From the NCBI GenBank assembly GCA_903919215.1, contig CAIXHI010000246.1:1-10781 (forward strand): 10,781 nt of DNA, written 5' to 3'. A program made the position numbers and the translations under genes. This document shows positions 1-7,900 of the stretch, piece after piece; position 1 is the stretch's first letter, and each line of letters starts with the position of its first letter. The notes under the pieces were generated by a model, which was not told where the DNA came from, did no database searches, and worked only from the letters and a program-made list of their open reading frames with translations. The stretch is from an uncultured Acidimicrobiaceae bacterium (GTDB taxonomy: Bacteria; Actinomycetota; Acidimicrobiia; Acidimicrobiales; Ilumatobacteraceae).

Positions 1-1667
1 GAGAACCCGGTGGGCATCTCGACGGCCTGACGAATACCGGCGAAGTCGGTGCGCAGGCCGGCCGACAGCATGTCGGCCTGACCGTCAGAGATCGCGCTGG
101 TGGGCAGTAGCCCGATCACCCGGTTCCAGTCGGCCGTGCGTCCGCCACCGTCGGCCAACATGCCCCCGGTGCTGTCGGCCTCGCGCTGCAACGACGCCAT
201 CATGCTGGTGCGGGTACTGATCGATCCGGTGACGGTGTCGGGCAGGCTCACGGTGACGGGAGTGCCCTTGTCCGTTTGGGTGAGGGTGTGTAATCCGAGT
301 TCGTCGAGTGTGACGGGTTGGAGTCCGCGCGTCGTGTCCAGCAGTGCCGCCAGCGCGGCGAAGGTGGCGGTGTCCGGCAGGCCGAGATCAGTGGTGGCGA
401 TGGTGATGCCATGGCGGCTGGGATCGCCGCCGCCATCGATGATCTGCTGACGTACGGCGAGCAGGTGCGTCACCGTGTAGATCGCAATCAGGGCGGGTTC
501 GGCCGAGGTACTGGCCAGTCCTTCGGCCACGACCCGGTCGACCACCGTCGCCGGCAGCGTGATGTTGGGTCCGACTGCGATCTGCACCAGTTGCGATGGA
601 TCGGTGAGTGCACCTGCCCCTCCGGTGAGCGCGTCGTAGCGATCGGGTGGCAGCACCATCAATCGGGCACCGAGGTCGCGCTCGAGCGCGCCGCCGGTGG
701 TGCTGATCGGTTGGTCACCGAACACCGCAGTGCGGATCGGCGCGACGCCGGTCACGCTGGTGAGCACGTCCTCGCCGTCACGGAGCCATTGTGTGTAGAG
801 CGACTGCTGGCTGTCTGCGGCAGCGGCCGAAGGGTCGAGCGGCAACGATGGCGAAGAGATGAGGGTCTTGCCGACCAGTGCGCTGGCCAGGCGCTGTGCA
901 AGGGCGGCGCCGTCGTTCCCGTTGGCGGCAACGGCAGCCAACAGGGCGGATGGGATACGCACTGCCACCGGGACCGTGGCGCTCTCGAGGAGGTCGGCGA
1001 GTTGTGTGAGTTCGGCTGTGGCTGCTGGGTCGATCACCACGTCGGTGTTGTCGTCGAGGACGACCGGCGAACGCGTCGCCATTGCGATGGTGACTGGCAA
1101 CGCAGCGTCGTTGGTGGCGGACGTGGGGAGCATGTGCACGAAGGTGAGCAGGTCGGCGAGGACGTTGCCGTCCAGCGTCAACTCGACGACCACCGGGTAG
1201 AGGCCGGTTCGCGGGAACTGCAGCGCGGCGGTGGTGCGCGTGACGCTCTCGAGCGGGATGGCGAACTCCAGGCGACCAGCTGCGGGTTGGCCGAGGCCGA
1301 CCACCGGGAGGTCGACGCTGTCGATCGCCCGAGGGAGTTCACCCTCGAGTGCGGCGGACACCGCATTGGGTGTGGACACACGGTTGTAGGCCGTGACCAC
1401 GAGTGTCGCGCGGGCGACGGTGGCGGCATCGATCTCGGTGGGAACTCCGACAACTGCGGTGAACGTGCCCGCCGACTCGACGTCGAAGACCTGCGAGATG
1501 AGTTGTAGCGGCGAGTCGGATGCCCACATCGGTCTGGCCTGACCGGTGGCGCTCGTGTGGGCGCTGGGAGCAACAGCCATCCAACCGAGTGCGAGCGCGA
1601 ACACGGCCGCCGCGCGTCGGCGACCGGGTCGAGTGGAGCGTGAACGATGCATTCGGGCGTGGATCAT
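1..1667 (-). CDS. DUF6049-family exported envelope protein, C-terminal part beyond the window
   Basis: The minus strand is open from an ATG at 1667 to the window edge (555 codons, no stop), so the 3' end is missing. The N-terminus is a signal peptide or anchor: a run of Arg up to about residue 18, a hydrophobic stretch at about 19-36 (AAAVFALALGWMAVAPSA), then a polar Ala/Thr/Ser segment. The rest reads as an extracytoplasmic protein rich in Thr, Val, Ala and Asp with no Cys. This fits the actinobacterial DUF6049 family, which is usually about 700 residues and encoded between a CCA-adding enzyme region and murJ (in M. tuberculosis the Rv3909 neighbourhood). The molecular function is unknown; an envelope role is inferred from the neighbours. 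The ATG overlaps the stop of the upstream GNAT gene (ATGA at 1667-1664), with only a weak GGGA ahead, so translation is probably coupled. murJ is the expected next gene to the left. Family assignment rests on context plus overall protein character. Confidence 0.8.
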   Translation of the reverse strand, partial: MIHARMHRSRSTRPGRRRAAAVFALALGWMAVAPSAHTSATGQARPMWASDSPLQLISQVFDVESAGTFTAVVGVPTEIDAATVARATLVVTAYNRVSTPNAVSAALEGELPRAIDSVDLPVVGLGQPAAGRLEFAIPLESVTRTTAALQFPRTGLYPVVVELTLDGNVLADLLTFVHMLPTSATNDAALPVTIAMATRSPVVLDDNTDVVIDPAATAELTQLADLLESATVPVAVRIPSALLAAVAANGNDGAALAQRLASALVGKTLISSPSLPLDPSAAAADSQQSLYTQWLRDGEDVLTSVTGVAPIRTAVFGDQPISTTGGALERDLGARLMVLPPDRYDALTGGAGALTDPSQLVQIAVGPNITLPATVVDRVVAEGLASTSAEPALIAIYTVTHLLAVRQQIIDGGGDPSRHGITIATTDLGLPDTATFAALAALLDTTRGLQPVTLDELGLHTLTQTDKGTPVTVSLPDTVTGSISTRTSMMASLQREADSTGGMLADGGGRTADWNRVIGLLPTSAISDGQADMLSAGLRTDFAGIRQAVEMPTGF

Positions 1668-2416
1668 GTCAGATCCCGTTCGTACACCCGCAGGCGCTCG
1701 GCGAGCGGTCGGAAGCCGACCCGCGCGTAGAGCGCCAAGGCACCGTCGTTGTCGACTGGGGTGTTCACCAGCGTGCGGGTGACGCGCCAGCGCGACAGGT
1801 ACGCCAGCGAATCGAGCACGAGCGCGAGGCCGAGTCCTTGGCGGTGCGAGGACGGTTCCACGGCCAACCGTTGCAAGAAACCCTGTTTCCCGTCGCGTCC
1901 GGTGATCGCGTAGGCGGTGAGTGGGTCGCCGATCGCGCGCGCCCGATGGCGTGGTGTCGCAGTGCAGACGTCGTGAATCGCGATGTCGTCGAGCGACCAC
2001 TCGGGGCCGAACGCTGCCTGGTCGATCAGGCTGGTGCGCGGGCGTTCGGCGACCAGCAGGCGGCGACTGGGGATGCGTGGATCGACCACTTGTTGCTGCG
2101 CACTGCGGATCGTGTGGTGTTCGAGGAGCACCAACTCCTGCAATACCGTGAAACCGACTGACTCCAGCAGTGGGATGGCGCCGCCGGTGACCGCCGTGGT
2201 GCGCATACGTGTGAAGCCGAGCTCAGCCAACTCCGTGGACCAGCGCTGCAGGTCGTTCGCGGAGGGCAACCGACGCTGTTGGTACATCACCAACTGCGCC
2301 GTGGTCGGCTGGAACGACCACTGCTGCACGCGGCACGAGACATCATCTCCGCGCAGGACGAACGGTGCTCGTCGCCTGCTGGGAGGCGTGTTGCGCGCGT
2401 CGGCCAAGTAGCTCAC
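1664..2416 (-). CDS. Tandem GNAT-family N-acetyltransferase
   Basis: 250 residues from a GTG start. The C-terminal half is a clear GNAT fold that transfers an acyl group from acyl-CoA to an amine. Motif A is at about 181-200 (LQRLAVEPSSHRQGLGLAL, with the R/QxxGxG-type CoA pyrophosphate loop at 192-196), and motif B follows at about 224-236 (NDGALALYARVGF, with the usual Tyr at 230). The N-terminal half repeats the tail of the fold in degenerate form (AIPLLESVGFTVLQELVLLE at about 80-99) but lacks a readable CoA loop, so I read it as a tandem GNAT with an inactive first lobe. I chose the GTG at 2416 because a -10 box lies 7 bases upstream; the frame stays open further but would run into the divergent deacetylase gene. 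The stop overlaps the DUF6049 start by 4 bases. The substrate cannot be told from sequence. Tandem GNATs include mycothiol synthase, but I see nothing specific to it here. Confidence 0.85.
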   Translation of the reverse strand: MSYLADARNTPPSRRRAPFVLRGDDVSCRVQQWSFQPTTAQLVMYQQRRLPSANDLQRWSTELAELGFTRMRTTAVTGGAIPLLESVGFTVLQELVLLEHHTIRSAQQQVVDPRIPSRRLLVAERPRTSLIDQAAFGPEWSLDDIAIHDVCTATPRHRARAIGDPLTAYAITGRDGKQGFLQRLAVEPSSHRQGLGLALVLDSLAYLSRWRVTRTLVNTPVDNDGALALYARVGFRPLAERLRVYERDLT

Positions 2417-2423
2417 CGTGGAA

Positions 2424-2429
2424 ACCGTA
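2424..2429 (-). promoter_or_regulatory. Probable -10 box of the GNAT-DUF6049 pair
   Basis: On the minus strand the hexamer TACGGT (TANNNT type) ends 7 bases before the GTG start of the GNAT gene. That places transcription initiation at or next to the start codon, so the mRNA is probably leaderless; no Shine-Dalgarno is visible. No good -35 hexamer is seen at 16-18 bases. Confidence 0.5.
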
Positions 2430-2439
2430 GTGGGTGTCG

Positions 2440-2465
2440 CCCGCTGCCGGGAGGCCCGCTGCCGG
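2440..2465. repeat. Perfect 11-bp direct repeat between divergent promoters
   Basis: CCCGCTGCCGG occurs at 2440-2450 and again at 2455-2465 (15-bp period, 4-bp spacer). It sits between the GNAT -10 box (2424-2429) and the deacetylase -10 box (2476-2481), over the expected -35 zones of both. It could be a regulator site shared by the two operons or a chance GC-rich repeat. Confidence 0.5.
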
Positions 2466-2475
2466 TACCGCCCGA

Positions 2476-2481
2476 TAGCGT
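2476..2481 (+). promoter_or_regulatory. Probable -10 box of the deacetylase-CCA enzyme pair
   Basis: TAGCGT ends 8 bases before the GTG at 2490, the same geometry as the DUF5318 gene at 8758-8772. Transcription would begin at or just before the start codon, giving a leaderless mRNA. No Shine-Dalgarno precedes the GTG, which agrees. No clear -35 hexamer is seen. Confidence 0.5.
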
Positions 2482-2489
2482 CGCGTGCC

Positions 2490-3506
2490 GTGACCGTGCT
2501 GTTCGCCACCCACGCCGCGTACCTCGACCACCTCGCTGGTCCGCGGCACCCCGAGCGACCCGAGCGGTTGAACGCAGTGTGGGAAGGGGTGCAACTGGCC
2601 GACCTGACCGACGCGATGGAGATGCTCGACCCGCAAGGTGCCACCCGGACCGAACTCGAGCGGGTGCATCCGATGCACTATCTCGACCGGATTGAAGGGA
2701 TCTGCGTGGCAGGCGGCGGCCGACTCGACTCCGACACCTACGCCAGCGAAGGCTCATGGCGCGCCGCCGCGTTTGCTGCGGGTGCCGGGCTCACGGCAGT
2801 GCGGGCGATGCAGGCGGGTCGCGGCGACGCTGCGTTCTGTGCGGTGCGCCCACCCGGTCATCACGCCACCAGCAACGAGTCGATGGGCTTCTGCTTCGTC
2901 AACAATGTCGCCGTCGTCGCTGCGGCACTGGCTGAGCAGGGCGAGAGAGTCATGATCTTCGACTTCGACGCGCACCACGGCAACGGCACTCAGGCGATCT
3001 TCTACCACGACCCGCGGGTGCTGTTCGTCAGCCTGCACCAGTGGCCGCTGTACCCGGGGACCGGCCGCCACAGCGAGGTCGGCGAGGGCGCCGCTCGCGG
3101 TACCACGGTGAACATTCCTCTGCCTCCCGGCGCCACTGGCGATACGTACCTCTATGCCTTCGACGAGTTGGTGGCGCCGATCGCGGCGAAGTTCGCACCG
3201 ACCTGGGTGCTGATCTCGGCTGGCTTCGATGCCCATCGCAACGACCCGATCACCGAGATGGCACTTGCCGCCGGCGACTACGCACCGCTCACTCGCCGTG
3301 TGCTGTCATTGGTGGCGCCCGGCCATCGCCTGGTGATGTTGGAGGGCGGTTACGACCTCCACGCGCTCACTCAGTCGTCGGCGACGGTGATGCGTGCGTT
3401 GGCCGACGTGGAGGGTGAGCCGTTCGAACCCGCCACGTCAGGCGGCCCCGGCCACGGTGCGGTGCGCAAGGCGCGCGACTTCTGGGAACTCGAAGGGCTG
3501 TTGTGA
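2490..3506 (+). CDS. Class II histone deacetylase-like zinc amidohydrolase
   Basis: 338 residues, the usual size of the bacterial HDAC / acetylpolyamine amidohydrolase fold, which hydrolyses acetyl-amide bonds with one Zn2+. Visible landmarks: HPERPERL (20-27), RPPGHH with the catalytic His pair H124-H125, GFCFVNN (133-139), FDFDAHHGNGTQ with zinc ligands D160 and H162, SAGFDAH with the third ligand D247, and EGGYD with the transition-state Tyr Y288. All active-site residues are present, so it should be active. The position equivalent to the HDAC10 gatekeeper Glu (seven residues after the third zinc ligand) is Ile254, which favours acyl-lysine-type over polyamine substrates. I chose the GTG at 2490 for its -10 box and because the fold starts there; a GTG at 2496 is an alternative, and an in-frame ATG at 2418 would lie upstream of the promoter. 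The stop overlaps the next gene by 4 bases. Cytosolic; no signal peptide. Confidence 0.92.
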   Translation: MTVLFATHAAYLDHLAGPRHPERPERLNAVWEGVQLADLTDAMEMLDPQGATRTELERVHPMHYLDRIEGICVAGGGRLDSDTYASEGSWRAAAFAAGAGLTAVRAMQAGRGDAAFCAVRPPGHHATSNESMGFCFVNNVAVVAAALAEQGERVMIFDFDAHHGNGTQAIFYHDPRVLFVSLHQWPLYPGTGRHSEVGEGAARGTTVNIPLPPGATGDTYLYAFDELVAPIAAKFAPTWVLISAGFDAHRNDPITEMALAAGDYAPLTRRVLSLVAPGHRLVMLEGGYDLHALTQSSATVMRALADVEGEPFEPATSGGPGHGAVRKARDFWELEGLL

Positions 3507-4939
3507 TTCCGGCTCGGTTCCAACCGGTGCTGGAGGAACTGGCACCGCTCAGCGCGCGTTTCCGCGCGGCGGGTCATCGGCTGTACCTCGTCGGTGGCAC
3601 CGTGCGCGACCTGCTGGCCGATGCTGGCTCGCACGAAATCGACTTCGACGCCACGACGGACGCTCGTCCCGAGCAGGTGAAGCAGTTGCTCCGTGGGTGG
3701 GCGGACGCGATCTGGACCCAAGGTGAGCGGTTCGGCACGATTGGAGCCAAGAAGAAGGGTCCGCACGGCGATCGCACCTACGAGATCACCACCCATCGCG
3801 CTGAGGCGTACCACGAGGACTCCCGGAAGCCCGACGTCGAGTTCAGCGATCAGATCGAGGCCGACTTGTCGCGCCGCGACTTCACGATCAACGCAATGGC
3901 ACTGGAGCTCACCGCGGATTCGCCGACGCTGGTCGATCCGTTCGGCGGTGCGGTCGACCTGCTGACGCGTACCTTGCGTACGCCACTGGCACCCGAGATC
4001 AGTTTCAGTGACGACCCACTGCGTATGTTGCGCGCGGCGCGCTTCATCGCCCGCCTACAGGCGACCCCGGTGCCCGAGTTGGTCGCGGCGGTGCGCGAGA
4101 TGAGTGGGCGGCTGGAGATCGTGTCGGCCGAGCGCATCCGCGACGAACTCGACAAGTTGATGACGTTGCCGCACCCCTCGGCCGGACTGTGGTTCGCAAT
4201 CGAGACCGGGTTGGCCGATCAGTTCCTGCCCGAGTTGCCGTCGATGCGCCTGGAACAGGATCCGCTGCACCGGCACAAGGACGTCTTGACCCACACGCTG
4301 GCCGTGATGGAGAACGTGCGCCCGCCGAGTGAGCAGCCGGCGGGTCATCCTGAGTTCGACTTCCGCCGCACACGTCTGGCGGCCCTGTTTCACGACGTCG
4401 GTAAGCCACGTACGCGGGGCTATCAGAAGGGCAAGGGCGTCACCTTCCATCACCACGACGCGGTGGGCGCGCGGATGACCCGCAAGCGACTGGAAGCCCT
4501 GCGCTACAGCAACGACGATGTGCAGGCGATCACTGAGTTGGTGGCACTGCATTTACGCTTCCACACCTACGCGATGGGTTGGACGGACTCGGCTGTCCGC
4601 CGGTATGTCCGCGACGCCGGGCCGCTACTGCGGGAACTGAATGTGCTCACCCGTTGCGACTGCACCACCCGCAATGAGAAGAAGGCACTGGTGTTGTCGC
4701 GGCGGATGGACGACCTCGAGGCGCGGATCGAGGATTTGGCCTCCAGGGAAGAACTCGCCGCGATCCGGCCAGAACTGCACGGAGGCCAGGTGATGGAACA
4801 ACTGGGGGTCGGGCCGGGACCGGTGGTTGGCGCGGCGTTGGCCTTCCTGTTGGAGATCCGCCTGGAAGAGGGTCTGCTCGGTGAGGATGCGATCCGCAAG
4901 CGTCTTGACGTTTGGTGGCAATCCGAACACGGTAAGTGA
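3503..4939 (+). CDS. CCA tRNA nucleotidyltransferase with HD domain
   Basis: 478 residues. The enzyme adds or repairs the 3' CCA end of tRNAs using CTP and ATP. The class II nucleotidyltransferase head shows LVGGTVRD (29-36) and the metal-binding EIDFD with D47 and D49. The RRDFTINAMA motif follows at 124-133, and the nucleotide-selecting segment SDDPLRMLRAARF is at about 169-181. The C-terminal half holds an HD phosphohydrolase-type domain: HKDVLTHT (258-265), LFHDVGKP with H297-D298, and HHHDAVGA (316-323). Length and architecture match actinobacterial enzymes (often labelled pcnA, though it is not a poly(A) polymerase). The GTG start at 3503 shares GTGA with the stop of the deacetylase gene, with a GAAGGG ribosome site just ahead, so translation is coupled. 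Its position opposite DUF6049 is the conserved actinobacterial arrangement. Whether the HD domain has phosphatase activity cannot be read from sequence. Confidence 0.95.
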   Translation: MIPARFQPVLEELAPLSARFRAAGHRLYLVGGTVRDLLADAGSHEIDFDATTDARPEQVKQLLRGWADAIWTQGERFGTIGAKKKGPHGDRTYEITTHRAEAYHEDSRKPDVEFSDQIEADLSRRDFTINAMALELTADSPTLVDPFGGAVDLLTRTLRTPLAPEISFSDDPLRMLRAARFIARLQATPVPELVAAVREMSGRLEIVSAERIRDELDKLMTLPHPSAGLWFAIETGLADQFLPELPSMRLEQDPLHRHKDVLTHTLAVMENVRPPSEQPAGHPEFDFRRTRLAALFHDVGKPRTRGYQKGKGVTFHHHDAVGARMTRKRLEALRYSNDDVQAITELVALHLRFHTYAMGWTDSAVRRYVRDAGPLLRELNVLTRCDCTTRNEKKALVLSRRMDDLEARIEDLASREELAAIRPELHGGQVMEQLGVGPGPVVGAALAFLLEIRLEEGLLGEDAIRKRLDVWWQSEHGK

Positions 4940-4945
4940 TACGTT
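4940..4945 (+). promoter_or_regulatory. Possible -10 box of the GGDEF-EAL gene
   Basis: TACGTT begins directly after the CCA-enzyme stop codon and would give a 5' leader of about 50-60 bases with a Shine-Dalgarno, unlike the leaderless genes nearby. No -35 hexamer is seen at proper spacing. Read-through from the upstream operon is an equally good source of transcription. Confidence 0.3.
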
Positions 4946-4948
4946 GCG

Positions 4949-4982
4949 TTCGGTCCGCTCTGCATTCGGTCGCTGTGCGGAC
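4949..4982 (+). repeat. Imperfect direct repeat and short inverted repeat in the GGDEF-EAL leader
   Basis: TTCGGTCCGCTCTG (4949-4962) is followed by TTCGGTCGCTGTG (4965-4977), a near copy with one base missing and one changed. Overlapping this, GTCCGC (4953-4958) and GCGGAC (4977-4982) can pair with an 18-base loop, just upstream of the GGGAG at 4986-4990. The structure is weak and has no recognised riboswitch signature. Confidence 0.35.
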
Positions 4983-4999
4983 GACGGGAGTCGCGGCGC

Positions 5000-7900
5000 A
5001 TGGAGCCAGGCATGAGTGAGGAGCTACGTCCCTGGACCTGGCGACCCGGTATGCCCATGGCCGCCCGCACCGTGGCCATGGCCGCGGGTTGGGCGGCGCT
5101 GGTGATGTTGGGGGCACTCGCGATCGGCAGCTCCGAACTTCACGCCTGGGAGGAAGCGATCGCCCTAGCCCTGTTGGGCGTGTCAGTGGCCGGTGTGTTC
5201 ATGGCTCGGTGGCGGGCGGACGTCGAGCCACGCCTGCACTGGAGTCTGTTGTCCGTCGCGTTTGCCGCGTCGGGCAGCGCGCAGTTGTTCGTCATCCTCG
5301 GGCAGTCGCGGATCAACGAGCACGAGTTGCCATCGATTGCCGACATTGCGTTCCTGCTCTTCCAGGTGTTGGTGGCCGTGTTCTTCCTTCGACACGTCCA
5401 CACCGGGAATCGCTTCCACTTCGCAACCCATCTCTGTGATGCCTTGCTGCTCACCATGGCGCTCACGTTCCTGTTGTGGGAGCTCGTGCTGCGCCACGAC
5501 CTCGGTGAACTGTCGCGACTCTCGGGCACCACGCAGGTGCTGGTGGTGCTCGACCCGTTCCTTGATCTGTTCGTGTTCAGCCTCTTGGTGTTGCTGCTGT
5601 TGGTGGACCGATCCCCCGCGCGCGTGATGTCGCTGCTGGGGGCATCGGCGCTGGCTGCGGGTGACGTCTTTACAGGTGGAGCCGTCAACGTTGAGCGCGG
5701 ACGTTTGGTGCTCGGTGGGCTGTCCTGGATCTTGGGTGTGCTGGCGTTGGTGATCGCGATGGCCGTGCCGGCCGGGCGCCGGGTCGAGCCACTCCGTCCG
5801 ACACTCCCCCGGTTGGCGTTGGTGCACGGCACGGTGACGGTCGGCCTATGGGTCGCCATTTGGAAGTACGTGCTGCATGATCAACCGCCCACCGTGGTGA
5901 CCGTGGTCGTCGTTCTGTTCACCGGTCTGTTCTGGACCTCGACGCAGATCGCCTGGCATCGCCTGTCCGGCGACTGGGCCAACCGCCTCAATGGGTCGAT
6001 CGTCGAACTGCAACAGACGCAGGACGAGATGCGCGAACTCCTCGACGATCTCCCTGCGGCTGTGGTGGTGCTGGCCCGGGACGGCCGTATTCGTGAGGTC
6101 AACGCGCAGACGACGGCCTTGACCGGTCTCGACGACGACGACATGGTCGGCCACTACTTCACCGAGATGTTCTCCGCCGATGATCGAGATGCGTTGGTGA
6201 ACATGTGGAACGAGGTGCACACGGGCGCTGCGGTGGAGAACCCGACACTCACCTTGACCCGGCCGAATGGCAGCATCGTGCTCCTCGAAGTCGACTCCAA
6301 CCTGCCGTTGCGCAATCCCAACCGGGTGGTGCTTGCCCTGCGCGACGTCACCCAACGGGTGATGGAGGCCAATCGCCTTGAGCGTGCCCGAGAGCGGTTC
6401 CGCCTCGCATTCCACGGCGCCCCCACGGGTATGGCGCTGTCGTCGGCCGCGGGTGGCACGATCCTCGATGTGAACGAGTCGCTGGTGCGCATGCTCGGCC
6501 GTGACCGCGACGACCTCATCGGCCGCACGATCGAGGAGATCAGTCACCCCGACGACTGGCAGCGCACCATCACCATGTTGAACCGAGGAGGCGACCAAGA
6601 CCTCGAGAACTACCGCGTCGAACGGCGCTATCTGCGCGGTGACGGTGGTGTGGTGTGGGCGCGCACGTGGGTGTCAGTGATGGACGATGGCGATGGCGGC
6701 TCACTCGCGATTTCGCACATCGAGGACGTCACCGAGCAACGGCACAACGAGGAGCGACTGGAGTGGGCCGCTTCGCATGATGGTCTCACCGGTCTCCCGA
6801 ACAGGTTCAGTTTCCTCGAACGTCTTGGTGTGTATCTGCAGACCGCCGAACCAGGTTCGATCGCGGTGCTGTTCATCGACCTCGACAACTTCAAGGTGAT
6901 CAACGACAGCATGGGCCATGGGGCGGGCGATCAACTGCTGCAGGCGATGAGTGAGCGTCTGCGGTCGATCGTGCGCGATCGCGACATGTTGGGCCGCTTC
7001 GGTGGCGACGAGTTCATCGTGCTGTTGCGCGACATCGGCGGTGGTCATAATCCCCAGGATGTTGCCGAACGGTTGCGCGAGGAGATTGCCCGTCCGATGG
7101 AGATCGACGGCGCCGAGTTCTATGTGACGGCCAGCATCGGCATCACGTTGTCCGACCGACCGGGTATCACCACTTCGGAGATGCTGCGCGATGCCGACGC
7201 GGCCATGTATCGCGCGAAGGAGCGCGGCCGCGACTGCGTCGAGGTCTTCGCGCCCGGTAGCCACGACGCCACGGTGCTCACGCTGCGCACGACGAACGAA
7301 CTGCGCCGCGCCCTCGAGCGCAGCGAGATCGTGCCGTACTACCAGCCGATCGTCCAGTTGGGGGACGGGAAGTTGGTGGGCTTCGAGGTGCTCGCAAGGT
7401 GGCGACACCCCGACCGTGGTCTGCTCGCACCCGAACAGTTCTTGCCGATGGCCGAGGAGACCGGTCTCATCAGCGACGTTGGCGCCGAGGTGCTGCGGGC
7501 CTCGCTCGTGCAGTTGGGTCGCTGGCGACTCAGCGACCCGCGCTTCTCAGACCTCACCGTGTCGGTGAATGTGAGTGTGCGGCAGTTGATGAGCAGTCAG
7601 TTCGTCGACGTCGTGGCCCGTGCGCTGTCGGAAGGTGGCGTTCCAGCAGGTGCGTTGTGGTTGGAGATCACCGAGTCAGCGCTGATGTCGGATGTGAAGG
7701 TGGCCACCGTCGCGTTGCGTGAACTGCGCAGCCTCGGTCTGCACCTCGCAGTCGACGACTTCGGTACTGGTTACTCCTCACTCACCTCTCTGCGGCGCTT
7801 CCCGGTGGAGGCGATCAAAGTCGACCGAGGGTTCATCAACGGACTCGGCATCGACACGGAGGACTCGACGATCGTCGAGGCGGTCATCAACCTGGGCCAT

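Noticed and set aside
318..1508. A 396-codon plus-strand open frame
   Set aside because: It is antisense to the DUF6049 gene, has a low-complexity Arg/Gly/Glu/His-rich product with no fold signature, and reflects high-GC codon bias in the real minus-strand frame.
2418..2489. Longer N-terminus for the deacetylase from ATG 2418
   Set aside because: The extra 24 residues (Arg/Cys-rich) are not family-like, the start would lie upstream of the -10 box at 2476, and it would abut the GNAT start.
2417..2644. Longer N-terminus for the GNAT gene reaching to 2644
   Set aside because: It would overlap the deacetylase coding region by about 150 bases, and the added residues look like an antisense shadow. 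The promoter-adjacent GTG 2416 is better.
4937..5011. Cyclic-di-GMP riboswitch ahead of the GGDEF-EAL gene
   Set aside because: The leader is only about 50-60 bases and lacks recognisable c-di-GMP-I or -II aptamer features; only a weak 6-bp stem is seen.
5140..5859. Two long minus-strand open frames (239 and 214 codons) inside the GGDEF-EAL gene
   Set aside because: Their products are Ser/Thr/Arg- or Gln/His-rich with no motif, lying antisense to clear transmembrane and enzyme domains.
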